DNA from: Verrucomicrobiota bacterium
GTDB taxonomy: Bacteria; Verrucomicrobiota; Verrucomicrobiia; Chthoniobacterales; UBA10450
Assembly: GCA_003219395.1 (NCBI GenBank)
Contig: QHOR01000010.1
Location: 1 to 15,121, forward strand
Reading direction: 5' to 3'
DNA length: 15,121 nt
Shown here: positions 7,511 to 15,121 of the stretch, one piece after another
Layout: each line of letters begins with the position of its first letter
Position numbering within the stretch: position 1 is the stretch's first letter
The notes under the pieces: generated by a model
Databases searched by the model: none
Told to the model about the DNA's origin: nothing
The model's input: the letters and a program-made list of their open reading frames with translations, nothing else
Position numbers and translations under genes: made by a program

Positions 7511-8490
7511 AAGGCGTCGCCAACACGGCCAATGGCGCGCAAACGCTTTTTAACAATACCACCGGGACGGCCAATACTGCGCAAGGTTTTCAGGCCCTCT
7601 ATAGCAACGCCACCGGCCTGGAGAATACTGCCGTTGGCGTGAACGCGCTGCGAGAGAACCAAACTGGAGGCCACAACACGGCACTCGGCGCCTATGCGCT
7701 GTACAACAATACAGTGTCCGATAACACAGCGTTTGGCCATAGCGCGCTTTACAGCAACACTACCGGCTACAGCAATGTGGCCGTCGGTAATCAGGCGCTC
7801 ATCACCAATACCACCGGCGCCTTCAATGTGGCCAACGGTTATGCTGCACTCTACAGCAACACCACCGGTATCAACAATGTAGCCATCGGTTATCTTGCGG
7901 GCAATCAAACGAGTGGTAGCGACAATGTTTATATCGGCTACGATGTGTTTGGCGCTGCCGGGGAGAACGACAGCACCTATATCAGCAACGTCTATTCCTC
8001 GGTGGCGAGTGCGCGCGCGGTTTACGTCAATTCAAACAACAAAATCGGGACGCTCTCTTCTTCCCGGCGCTACAAAGAAGAGATCGAGCCGATGACTGGT
8101 GCGAGCGAGCGGCTGTTCGATCTCAAGCCGGTGACGTTTCGTTACAAGAAAGAGATCGATCCCGGGCAGGCGCTTTCCTTTGGGCTGATTGCCGAGGAGG
8201 TGGCGCAGGTGAGTCCCGACCTGATCACGCGCGATGAGGAAGCCAAACCGCAAACGGTCCGTTACGAAGCGGTGAACGCGATGTTGCTTAATGAGTTCCT
8301 TAAAGAGCATCGAAAAGTCGAGACCCAGGAAGCGAGGATCACCCAGCTAGAAGCCGCGATTGAAAGGCAAGCAGCAACAACCGCGCAGCAGCACGAGCAA
8401 ATTCAAGCGCTTACTGCTGGGCTGCAAAAGGTGAACGCGCAGATTGAAGCAAACAGGCCAGCGCCGCAAACGGTCGTCAGCAACCATTGA
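7495..8490 (+). pseudogene. 5'-truncated peptidase S74 repeat-fibre protein (paralogue 1)
   Basis: 331 codons open from just after the TGA at 7492. Compared with the paralogues at 8544 and 9971 it lacks the signal peptide, the VSPxPDGGYPGGNTAEG leader and the first repeats. It enters directly in a repeat (NTANGAQTLFNNTTG). Eight repeats are followed by a linker, the S74 chaperone domain (SSSRRYKEEIEPM, then GLIAEEVAQVSPDL, then VRYEAVNAMLLNEFLKEH) and a coiled-coil tail ending LQKVNAQIEANRPAP. The only internal start is a GTG at 7639, which gives a 283-residue protein with no export signal. Without secretion it probably cannot work as a surface fibre, so I call it a pseudogene. It could still be expressed, or supply sequence for gene conversion with its neighbours. 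Confidence 0.7.
7522..7923 (+). repeat. Eight 16-17-residue coding repeats in paralogue 1
   Basis: Units follow NTAxGxxALxxNTTGxx, each 48 or 51 bases. The last three begin with NVA. The DNA is diverged between units while the amino-acid pattern holds, indicating selection on the protein rather than recent slippage. Confidence 0.8.
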
Positions 8491-8543
8491 TCAGTGTGTT
8501 CCGCTCGCAAATTTCCCCAGTGAACAATGAAAGATAGAAACGT

Positions 8544-9851
8544 ATGAAAACAAAAACAAATATTCTTAGTCCCTCTCTAACGCTGGTCGCCTTAGCCTGC
8601 TTTGCCTTCGCCGAGAATGCGACGGCGGTGAGCCCTGCGCCCGATGGCGGTTATCCCGGAGGCAACACGGCGGAGGGTACTTCGACCCTTTTTAGCCTTA
8701 CTACCGGCGGTTACAATACGGGAGTTGGTTTTCTTTCGCTTAGGAGCAATACCACCACGAGCTTCAACACGGCCATTGGCGCTGGGACGCTTTTTGCTAA
8801 CACCGCAGATGGAAATACGGCCACTGGCGGCGGGGCCCTCTTTAACAACACTACCGGCCCCTCCAATACGGCCACCGGAGCGTTCGCGCTGTTTAGTAAC
8901 ACCAGCAATGGTGGCAACACGGCCACCGGTTATCAGGCGCTCTTTTACAATACGGGCTTCGGCAACACGGCTGATGGTTATCAGGCGCTCTACAGCAACA
9001 CCACGGGTACCCAGAACGCTGCCAACGGCGGTCAAGCGCTCTTTAGTAACACCACCGGATCCAGCAACACGGCCAGCGGCATTTCTGCCCTGTCTTTGAA
9101 CACCACGGGCGGTAACAACACCGCCGTTGGTTGGGAGGCACTCGTCAGTAACACCGCCGGCATCAACAACACCGCTGTCGGCCTCGGTGCGCTCTCTAGC
9201 AACGACACCGGCAACGACAACACGGCTGTCGGTTTCGGTGCCCTTGCCCAAAACCCTACCGGCGCCGGCAATATCGGCTTGGGCCAGTTCGCCGGCTGTG
9301 GTGTTGCCACGGCTAATAACGTTATTGCTATCGGTGTCGATGGCGCGGATGTCAGCAACAGCTGCTACATTGGCAATATTTCCGGGGCGCCTATCGATCC
9401 GGCCACTGCCGCCGCGGTGGGAGTCGATGCGACTGGAAAGCTGGGTACCAACGTCTCGTCGCGGCGATTCAAGCGTGACATTCAACCAATGAATAGGGCC
9501 AGCGAAGCTATTCTTGCGCTCAAGCCAGTGACCTTCCACTACAAAAGTGACGCAAAAAGCACGCCATGTTTTGGACTTATCGCCGAGGAAGTGGCACAGG
9601 TGAATCCAGACTTGGTCGTGCGTGACAAGAACGGCGAAATCTACAGCGTGCGCTATGAGCAAGTGAACGCAATGTTGCTAAACGAGTTTCTCAAAGAGCA
9701 CCGCAAGGTGCAAGAATTCCAAGCCACCGCTGCCCAGCAAGACCAGAGCTTTCAATCTAAGCTGGCAGAACAGGAAAAGAGAATCGAAGCGCTCACAACA
9801 GGTCTTCAAAAAGTCAGTGCACAGATTGAGACAAATAGGCGCTCGCCGTGA
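8544..9851 (+). CDS. Secreted repeat-fibre protein with peptidase S74 chaperone domain (paralogue 2)
   Basis: 435 residues. A signal peptide (MKTKTNILSPSLTLVALACF, cleavage near ENATA) is followed by the leader VSPAPDGGYPGG. Twelve repeats at residues 41-242 follow the pattern NTAxGxxALxxNTTGxx, similar in spirit to trimeric-adhesin head repeats and predicted to form a stacked, beta-rich fibre. A linker with C-containing segments leads to the S74 domain starting SSRRFKRDIQPM (S305, S306, K310), with GLIAEEVAQVNPDLV and VRYEQVNAMLLNEFLKEHRK. A coiled coil ends LQKVSAQIETNRRSP. Peptidase S74 is known from phage endosialidases and tail fibres as an intramolecular chaperone that trimerises the fibre and then cuts itself off at a serine. 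The family's usual serine-aspartate at that point reads SS here. The protein is likely exported and surface-associated, binding partner unknown. The ribosome binding site is weak. Confidence 0.85.
   Translation: MKTKTNILSPSLTLVALACFAFAENATAVSPAPDGGYPGGNTAEGTSTLFSLTTGGYNTGVGFLSLRSNTTTSFNTAIGAGTLFANTADGNTATGGGALFNNTTGPSNTATGAFALFSNTSNGGNTATGYQALFYNTGFGNTADGYQALYSNTTGTQNAANGGQALFSNTTGSSNTASGISALSLNTTGGNNTAVGWEALVSNTAGINNTAVGLGALSSNDTGNDNTAVGFGALAQNPTGAGNIGLGQFAGCGVATANNVIAIGVDGADVSNSCYIGNISGAPIDPATAAAVGVDATGKLGTNVSSRRFKRDIQPMNRASEAILALKPVTFHYKSDAKSTPCFGLIAEEVAQVNPDLVVRDKNGEIYSVRYEQVNAMLLNEFLKEHRKVQEFQATAAQQDQSFQSKLAEQEKRIEALTTGLQKVSAQIETNRRSP
8664..9269 (+). repeat. Twelve tandem 16-17-residue coding repeats in paralogue 2
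   Basis: Ten units of 17 residues and two of 16 (202 residues). The frame is strictly kept. Conserved positions are N-T-A at the start, G at position 5, A-L at about 8-9 and N-T-T-G near the end. The regular composition also opens a long antisense frame, which is an artefact. Confidence 0.9.
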
Positions 9852-9908
9852 GTCGTATCAAGTATAACTGACCAGCAATAATACGGATCGCACTGATAAA
9901 GGCTTCTC

Positions 9909-9942
9909 ATAATGACCAAACCGGAATGACAAATGTCGAAAG
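9909..9942. repeat. AATGAC-type interspersed repeat upstream of paralogue 3
   Basis: Within the 119-base spacer between paralogues 2 and 3, the words AATGACCAAA, GGAATGAC and AAATGTCGAAAG occur in a row. They match the style of the cluster at 3385-3462. No promoter boxes can be called with confidence, but the spacer is long enough for paralogue 3 to have its own promoter. Confidence 0.4.
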
Positions 9943-9970
9943 CACTTAGTAATGCAAGAAATCTAAATCT

Positions 9971-11251
9971 ATGAAAAATCGAAACCACGTATACAAAACT
10001 ATCTTAATTGGGCTTGCATGCCTGGCATCGTTGCGATTGGCGCAAGCCGTCAGTCCACCGCCAGACGGCGGCTATCCTGGGGGCAACACAGCAGAAGGGT
10101 ATCTCTCTCTAGGAAGCCTAACCACTGGTACCTACAATACAGCTGTTGGCGTATACTCACTCCTAGGCCTGACCGCGGGCAACTTTTGCACGGGTGTGGG
10201 CGCTGGAACGCTCCTTGCCAACGCCGCCAATGAAAACACGGCCACTGGCGCGGGAGCGCTGTTGAGCAATACTAGCGGAGCCAACAACACAGCCAATGGA
10301 GCGTTTGGCCTCTTCAGCAATACCATCGGCAGCAACGTCACGGCCATTGGTTCCCATGCTCTCCTAAGCAATACTGCCGACGAAAATACCGGGGTCGGTT
10401 CAGGAGCGCTCGCTGCCAACACCACCGGGACGCAAAACACCGCGTTCGGTACATATGCGCTCAATAGCAACACCACGGCTGGCGCGAATGGCAGTGGCGC
10501 AAACACGGCCATTGGAGCTTTTGCGCTCTCGGCCAACACCAGCGGCGGCGCGAATACTGCCATAGGTTATGCAGCGCTCGCCGTAGGAAACGGCGGCGCC
10601 AATACGGCGATCGGCGATTTGGCCGGGGTCAATATCACGGGCAATGGGAACATCGACATCGGCTTCCATGAGACTGGCTTTGCTGGCGAGAATAACACCA
10701 CTCGCATCGGCAACATTGGCGCGACGGCGCAGGACACCGGGATATATGTTACTCTGGACGCCGTGGGCGGCACCAGGCTTGGCTACGTCAATCTTACTTC
10801 TTCACGAAGATTCAAACAGGACATTAAACCCATGGGCGCAGCCAGCGAAGAGATCTTCGCACTGAAGCCGGTCAATTTTCGTTATAAGGCGCGTTTCGAT
10901 CCCAATCAGTCCGAGCGTTTCGGTCTGATAGCGGAGGATGTAGAAAAAGTGAATCCCGCTCTCGTGGCGCGCGATGATAAAGGTAATCTAACCACTGTGC
11001 GGTATGAAGCGGTAAACGCGATGCTACTCAACGAATTCCTCAAAGAGCATTCGGCATTTCTGAACGAGCAGCGCAAGGTCGAGGAGCAAGACGCCAGTAT
11101 CTCCCAACTCAAAGCAACGCTAGTCCAGCAAGAAAAAGGTATGGAAGCATTGACAGCAACTGTAAAAGAGCAGGCGTTGCAAATTCAGAAAGTAACTGCC
11201 CAAATCGAGCTGAATACGCTCGCGCCCCGAGTCGTCTTGAAGAATCAGTAA
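9971..11251 (+). CDS. Secreted repeat-fibre protein with peptidase S74 chaperone domain (paralogue 3)
   Basis: 426 residues with the same layout as paralogue 2. It has a signal peptide (hydrophobic ILIGLACLASLRLAQA) and the nearly identical leader VSPPPDGGYPGGNTAEG. Eleven repeats span residues 39-226. A linker (NIDIGFHETGFAGENNTTRIGNI shortened here to its role: a beta-rich neck) precedes the S74 domain at SSRRFKQDIKPM (S277, S278, K282), with GLIAEDVEKVNPALV and VRYEAVNAMLLNEFLKEH. The C-terminal coiled coil is longer than in the other copies and ends IQKVTAQIELNTLAP. The eighth repeat carries an extra AGANGSG-type glycine-rich insertion. DNA identity to paralogue 2 looks low except at the leader and S74 core, so the duplication is old. 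Predicted to be exported and trimeric. Confidence 0.85.
   Translation: MKNRNHVYKTILIGLACLASLRLAQAVSPPPDGGYPGGNTAEGYLSLGSLTTGTYNTAVGVYSLLGLTAGNFCTGVGAGTLLANAANENTATGAGALLSNTSGANNTANGAFGLFSNTIGSNVTAIGSHALLSNTADENTGVGSGALAANTTGTQNTAFGTYALNSNTTAGANGSGANTAIGAFALSANTSGGANTAIGYAALAVGNGGANTAIGDLAGVNITGNGNIDIGFHETGFAGENNTTRIGNIGATAQDTGIYVTLDAVGGTRLGYVNLTSSRRFKQDIKPMGAASEEIFALKPVNFRYKARFDPNQSERFGLIAEDVEKVNPALVARDDKGNLTTVRYEAVNAMLLNEFLKEHSAFLNEQRKVEEQDASISQLKATLVQQEKGMEALTATVKEQALQIQKVTAQIELNTLAPRVVLKNQ
10085..10648 (+). repeat. Eleven tandem coding repeats in paralogue 3
   Basis: Units of 16-17 residues (one of 22) following NTAxGxxALxxNTTGxx. One unit starts CTG and one VTA instead of NTA. Confidence 0.85.
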
Positions 11252-11329
11252 AGCCGCTGCAGCGATTGCACAGAGAGAGGCTAGCCTGAGGGTCACGGCA
11301 CTCACGCGTCAGTTAGCTGAACGATCCCT

Positions 11330-11350
11330 GCCCTTCTCGCTAGGAAGGGC
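11330..11350. terminator. Hairpin after the S74 fibre genes, possible terminator
   Basis: GCCCTTC and GAAGGGC pair perfectly over 7 bp with a 7-base loop (TCGCTAG), about 80 bases after the stop of paralogue 3. No U-tract follows, so termination is inferred from position only. The rest of the 11252-11460 spacer shows no gene. Confidence 0.35.
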
Positions 11351-11460
11351 GAGATGACTTTACGCCAGCCGCCGGCGCAAGCCCCTTCATGTCTTGACAC
11401 GCGAAACAAAGTAAGCGCAAGATTTACGCTATCGCGAACAGTCTCATTGTTCGGAATATC

Positions 11461-11835
11461 TTGCTCGTCGCTGCGGCAATTGCCATGATGAGCTGTGGCA
11501 CCGCGACTTTCACTAAGAGCGGAAGCGACGCGCAAATTGAAAGCCTGCGGAATTTTGAGCTCGCATTCATCGACGAGTTTGCCGTCCCCGGAAAACATTT
11601 CAATGCTGCTGTGTTCCAGGCCAGGGTAAATCAAGGCAACATGAAATTTCAGCAGGCCATTGCCGATGAAAAGTTCACGGCCCGGCGTCCGGTGCTAATC
11701 GACCTCAAGGGCCAATTTGATGCCGATGCCGCGCATCTGCGAAGCAAAGCGAGCCGCGGCAAAGTCACTCCCGCGCTGGCAAGCGAGATGAAGAAGGACG
11801 TTAATAAAATCTACGATCATGCCCTCGGGAACTAA
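11461..11835 (+). CDS. Small putative lipoprotein, function unknown
   Basis: 124 residues from a TTG start. The N-terminus LLVAAAIAMMSCGT is a short lipoprotein-type signal with a lipobox-like MMSC, so the mature protein would begin at C12. The charged n-region is missing from the TTG start. The frame is open upstream to a TGA near 11395, and an ATT at 11446 would give (M)VRNILLVAAA, a better signal but a rare start. The mature part is helical and charged (QIESLRNFELAFIDEFAVPG, later EMKKDVNKIYDHALGN) without a recognised domain. Its last codons overlap the ATG of the next gene by 17 bases, so translational coupling is likely. Confidence 0.6.
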   Translation: MLVAAAIAMMSCGTATFTKSGSDAQIESLRNFELAFIDEFAVPGKHFNAAVFQARVNQGNMKFQQAIADEKFTARRPVLIDLKGQFDADAAHLRSKASRGKVTPALASEMKKDVNKIYDHALGN

Positions 11836-12167
11836 AACCAAACGGAAGAAATCCAGGAAGAAATCTGAACTCGACTCGGCGCTCGGTCAGGTCACTGACG
11901 AATCGATCGCGGCTTCAATGAAAGAATTTCAGGATTTGCTCGATCCGCCAAAACGCGCAGGAACTCGAACAGCGCCTCATTCTCCTAAAAAAACGAAACA
12001 TCGATAAGGAAGATTTCGAGTTCTTTGTTGAAAATCAAAAACGCGATCTCCGGGTGTTCGTCGACAGCCAGCCGGCGAAGTCGCAGGAACGCGCTGAGAA
12101 ATTAACCCTCCACGTTCTGGAGATAGCCGCGACAAAAGTTGTGCCGGTGTTGATTATGATGATCTAG
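11819..12167 (+). pseudogene. Small gene split by a +1 frameshift in an A-run
   Basis: The first frame starts at ATG 11819 and stops at about 12007 after 62 residues: a Lys/Arg-rich head, then ELDSALGQVTDESIAASMKEF and DLLDPP. From about 11950 the next frame continues as coherent protein (NAQELEQRLILLKKRNIDKE, then DFEFFVENQKRD, ending VVPVLIMMI) to a TAG at 12165-12167, but has no usual start codon. Removing one A from AAAA at 11950-11953 joins the two into a single protein of about 115 residues (DLLDPPNAQELEQRL). The second part therefore argues that the 62-residue ORF is the front of a broken gene, a sequencing error, or a programmed shift. The family is not recognised. Confidence 0.55.
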
Positions 12168-12223
12168 CCGAACGAGCCCCGTAACGTCGAGTAGTCTCCG
12201 CGTGCGTCGCATGTCGACAGGTT

Positions 12224-13471
12224 TTAGCGGGACCGCTTGATGATTTCACGCAATTGGTCGTGCGCGAGCGCTTCGACGCGGTGATTATCGCGTCCAGTCA
12301 TAGAGTGATTGTCCACTAACGCATTCACGACCGCTTCTTCGGTCGCCTGCACTACTCCGGTAAAAATCGGGTCCATCAGATCATTGGGAATTGTTTGCAC
12401 CTGATGCATAACTTGATCCGGATTCACGACATTCGGATTCGCCGTAGAAAAAGCGATGAACAAATCACCCGATCCGTTGCCGGAAACTGTTCCTGTTCGG
12501 GCGAGTCCGAGCGACACCCGGCGTGCAAGGCGTTTCAATTGATTTGGCAGCAGAGGCGCGTCAGTCGCCACCACGGCAATGCATGAGCCGACTTCTTGTC
12601 CGTCAAAGGATGTAGCCGCTGCGGCGGATTTATAAACGCCGCCGGGAATTTCTTTGCCGACTGGGACGCCGGCGATTGTGAGTTGCGGACGCCGCCCAAA
12701 ATTCGCCTGTAGAAACACACCGACCGTAAAAGTTTGCGATGAACTGTTTTTGTCGGCGCCTTCTGACCCAATCTCAACTGTACGTGATGCGGTTCCATTT
12801 CCGCCTTTGAACTCGTAACAAATCATTCCGGTGCCGCCGCCGACACTCCCCTCCTCCACCGCGCCACCATGCGCACTGTCGAGAGCATGCCAGATATTTT
12901 CTGGCTTGACGTGAAAGCCATTGATGTCGTTGAGCCAGCCGTCCCACGTTTCGGCAACTACAGGCAAACTCCACCAGTACCCGGTCTTGTCAGCTGCGCC
13001 GTGATTGACCCGCCAGGCAATGACTGCGTCGCGAGCCACTCCAACGCTGTGCGTGTTGGTAATGACAATCGGACCTTCCAAAAATCCGCTCTCATCAATC
13101 CATGCTGTGCCGGTCATTTCGCCGTTTCCATTTAAGCTAAAGAATCCGGCATAAACGGGATCATTCAGTGAAGCGTGCCCGCGCGGAAGGATCGCAGTAA
13201 CACCGGTGCGCACCGGACCTTTGCCAACCTCAAGTTTCCCTTCGCCGCTGATCAGCGTGGTGTAACCGACTTCGACACTGGAGACATCTGTAATCGCGTT
13301 GAGTTTTGCAGGTGTGCCGTCAAATGGAATCCCCAGATCGCGCGCCCGAACGATCTTGCTTACCATCAGTGGGCTCGGCGGCGGAGATTTCTGCGGCTCG
13401 CGTCCCTCGGTATCAAGCACGCTCGTGAGCGCGAATAAGAGCGCGACGAAGGCAAAGTGTTTCGATTTCAT
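12224..13471 (-). CDS. Secreted P1-family (DmpA/S58) self-cleaving aminopeptidase
   Basis: 415 residues from ATG 13471, with a signal peptide (MKSKHFAFVALLFALTSVL) that accounts for the extra length over the usual 370 or so. Domain signature of DmpA/BapA beta-peptidyl aminopeptidases: ITDVSSVEVGYTTL near the start, ITNTHSVG, a GSVGGGTGM loop, and the maturation site EVG-SCIAVVATDAPLLP. By family knowledge the chain cuts itself between G295 and S296, and the freed N-terminal serine of the beta chain is the nucleophile. The downstream GNGSGDLFIAFST matches the conserved second active-site segment. It acts on N-terminal residues of short peptides, here outside the cytoplasm. It diverges from dnaX across 56 bases. 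Confidence 0.9.
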   Translation of the reverse strand: MKSKHFAFVALLFALTSVLDTEGREPQKSPPPSPLMVSKIVRARDLGIPFDGTPAKLNAITDVSSVEVGYTTLISGEGKLEVGKGPVRTGVTAILPRGHASLNDPVYAGFFSLNGNGEMTGTAWIDESGFLEGPIVITNTHSVGVARDAVIAWRVNHGAADKTGYWWSLPVVAETWDGWLNDINGFHVKPENIWHALDSAHGGAVEEGSVGGGTGMICYEFKGGNGTASRTVEIGSEGADKNSSSQTFTVGVFLQANFGRRPQLTIAGVPVGKEIPGGVYKSAAAATSFDGQEVGSCIAVVATDAPLLPNQLKRLARRVSLGLARTGTVSGNGSGDLFIAFSTANPNVVNPDQVMHQVQTIPNDLMDPIFTGVVQATEEAVVNALVDNHSMTGRDNHRVEALAHDQLREIIKRSR

Positions 13472-13527
13472 TTTCGATCCATCAACTATCAGCTACCAAC
13501 CAGCAACTTTTCTATTAGATTAGCCCA
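13472..13527. promoter_or_regulatory. Short divergent promoter region, P1 peptidase and dnaX
   Basis: Only 56 bases separate the two divergent start codons, so both promoters and untranslated leaders must fit here or overlap coding sequence. An AT-rich stretch around 13508-13522 (TTTTCTATTAGATTAG) could hold -10 elements in either direction. I cannot assign boxes reliably. Confidence 0.35.
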
Positions 13528-15121
13528 GTGAGTTACGAAGTTTTTGCCAGAAAATATCGGCCGCAAACGTTCGACGATTTGGTCGGCCAGGCACATGTCT
13601 CGCGTACCTTGAAGAACGCGGTCGGGCAAAACCGCCTGGCTCATGCTTATCTTTTTGTTGGTCCACGCGGTGTCGGCAAGACTTCGACCGCGCGGATTCT
13701 GGCAAAGTCCCTCAATTGCGTGAACGGACCAACCGTCACGCCATGTGGCGAGTGCGACAACTGCCGCGAGATCGCAGCGGGCAACAGTCTCGATGTGATC
13801 GAGATTGATGGTGCCAGTAATAACAGCGTGGAAGATGTGCGACAACTCCGCGAGAACGTTCGATATGCGCCGGCCAAGGGACGTTACAAGATCTATCTCA
13901 TCGACGAGGTACACATGCTTTCCTCCGCGGCATTCAATGCGCTTCTAAAGACGCTCGAAGAGCCACCTGAGCATGTGAAATTCATCTTCGCCACCACCGA
14001 ACCGCAGAAGGTCCTCCCCACAATTCTCAGCCGGTGCCAGCGATTTGATCTCCACCGAATTCCGGCAAACCTGATCGCGAACCATCTGCAATTCATTGCG
14101 GGAAAAGAGAAAATCTCGCTTGAACCCGCGGCTGCCCATGCGATTGCACGCGGCGCCGAGGGCGGCCTGCGCGACGCGGAATCGATGCTCGATCAGCTGG
14201 TTGCATTTTGCGGGGAGAAGATCGCTGAAAACGATGTGCTCGACGTTTTCGGATTTACCAGCGAACGAACGGTTGCCGATCTAACCGGACGGATTTTGAG
14301 CGGCGAAACGCCCGGCGCGATCGATCTGCTGCATCAGCAGAGCGACGCTGGCAAGGACATGATGCGCCTCATGTCGGACTTGATTGCTTACCTCCGCGAT
14401 CTTCTGGTATTCAAGGCAAAGCCCGATGCGGTTAAGGAAGACGTCCGGGCCGATGTGCAAACATCACTTGCCCGATATGCAGCGCTGATCACGACGGGCC
14501 GTCTGCTGGAATTGCTTGATCAATTTGCCGCCGCCGAAGGCCGCATGAAGTGGGCTCCAAACAAAAAGCTGCATCTCGAAGTAGCAATCATTAAGGCGAT
14601 CCAAAGTCTCGGACAGGCGACATTGGACGAAGTGATCGAAAAGCTGGGCGAGCTTCGCAACGGGGATGGCCCTCAACCGGCAGTGCCGCCCGCACAACGT
14701 GTAGCCGGCGTCGATGATCGCGGCAGTCACGAGGATGAATCGCACATGCGAAAACCCGGGATCAGCGATGCCGAGTCCAAGTCTGGCGCGTCATGCGTAG
14801 CGGAAACTTCGCCTGATGCAAATAAACTGTGGCAGCAGATTCTTGCAAAAGTTCCTACGCAAAAAGCGTTCGTGAGAAATTCTGCTGCGGCCGCGCATGT
14901 TCTCGGAATCGACGGACGCAATTTCCAGATCGGTTTTGCGCCTGGCGACAAAGCGATGATGGACATCCTGGGTACGCAGGCTAATCGCAAATTACTTGAA
15001 ACGTTACTGCACGAGATCACAGGAAAGGATTGGACCGTGAAGCTGACTCTAAAGGAGGATCTTCCCACCAGGCAGGCATCGCCTTCGCAGGATTCTCAGG
15101 CCGAAAACTTTAAAGAAGAAC
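13528..15121 (+). CDS. dnaX: DNA polymerase III subunit gamma/tau (C-terminus outside window)
   Basis: Starts at GTG 13528; an in-frame TAG lies 12 bases upstream, and the protein then reads MSYEVFARKYRPQTFDDLVG, the standard DnaX opening. Walker A GPRGVGKTS at 45-53; zinc-binding cysteines C64, C73, C76 and C79; Walker B and DEVH at 125-129; LLKTLEEPP; and the SRC arginine-finger motif at 168-170. The ATPase drives clamp loading onto DNA in the replisome. 531 codons are present and the frame is open at the right edge. The tail after about 390 is low-complexity and then forms the C-terminal tau-like domain. I saw no A-AAA-AAG slippery heptamer in the visible part, so a gamma form made as in E. 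coli is not supported here. Confidence 0.97.
   Translation, partial: MSYEVFARKYRPQTFDDLVGQAHVSRTLKNAVGQNRLAHAYLFVGPRGVGKTSTARILAKSLNCVNGPTVTPCGECDNCREIAAGNSLDVIEIDGASNNSVEDVRQLRENVRYAPAKGRYKIYLIDEVHMLSSAAFNALLKTLEEPPEHVKFIFATTEPQKVLPTILSRCQRFDLHRIPANLIANHLQFIAGKEKISLEPAAAHAIARGAEGGLRDAESMLDQLVAFCGEKIAENDVLDVFGFTSERTVADLTGRILSGETPGAIDLLHQQSDAGKDMMRLMSDLIAYLRDLLVFKAKPDAVKEDVRADVQTSLARYAALITTGRLLELLDQFAAAEGRMKWAPNKKLHLEVAIIKAIQSLGQATLDEVIEKLGELRNGDGPQPAVPPAQRVAGVDDRGSHEDESHMRKPGISDAESKSGASCVAETSPDANKLWQQILAKVPTQKAFVRNSAAAAHVLGIDGRNFQIGFAPGDKAMMDILGTQANRKLLETLLHEITGKDWTVKLTLKEDLPTRQASPSQDSQAENFKEE

Noticed and set aside
8592..9662. 356-codon antisense ORF over fibre paralogue 2
   Set aside because: It is the mirror of the regular NTAxG repeat codons, which rarely make antisense stops. 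Similar antisense frames occur over paralogues 1 and 3, and none has a protein-like composition.
7522..10648. Possible CRISPR-like array from the regular spacing
   Set aside because: The period is 48-51 bases throughout, with no unique spacers, and every unit is translated in frame as part of one protein.
7495..11251. Prophage tail-fibre module
   Set aside because: Although S74 domains are common in phage fibres, there are signal peptides and no capsid, tail, terminase, integrase or lysis genes nearby.
11302..11634. Minus-strand 110-codon ORF over the lipoprotein start
   Set aside because: It has no signal, motif or helix pattern, and it runs through the hairpin at 11330-11350. The plus-strand lipoprotein frame is more plausible.

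Overview
The window looks like a chromosomal segment from a Verrucomicrobiota bacterium, most likely the Chthoniobacterales ('Spartobacteria', Udaeobacter-like soil lineages). This placement is inference from gene style: a zinc-ribbon Ser/Thr kinase with a TolB/FlgO-like region and TPRs, several secreted 'NTAxGxxAL' repeat proteins ending in a peptidase S74 domain, and AATGACGAA-type intergenic repeats. No rRNA, tRNA, CRISPR array, transposase, integrase or phage structural gene is visible.

Left part (1-4872). On the minus strand lies a large membrane-anchored Ser/Thr protein kinase that runs off the left edge. Next is a minus-strand pair: an Asp/Glu-racemase-family protein lacking both catalytic cysteines, followed by a six-helix membrane protein. 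These diverge from a plus-strand MFS transporter, and the shared intergenic region carries short AATGACGAA-type repeats. A small, very basic ORF follows the transporter.

Middle (4951-11251). A secreted DUF885 metallopeptidase is followed by a hairpin-rich spacer. Next comes a scar where the C-terminal end of a second kinase/TPR-type gene (minus strand) abuts a peptidase S74 repeat gene (plus strand) that has lost its 5' end. Two full-length paralogues of the repeat gene follow in tandem. Each has a signal peptide, 11-12 repeats of about 17 residues, a peptidase S74 (endosialidase-type intramolecular chaperone) domain and a coiled-coil tail. They look like self-processing trimeric surface fibres. 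Three paralogues in a row, one decapitated, are the most distinctive feature here.

Right part (11252-15121). A short putative lipoprotein overlaps a small gene that appears split by an extra A in a homopolymer. A secreted P1-family (DmpA/S58) self-cleaving aminopeptidase on the minus strand diverges from dnaX (DNA polymerase III gamma/tau), which runs off the right edge. The last block is ordinary chromosomal content, arguing that the window is core genome with an accessory fibre locus rather than a mobile island.
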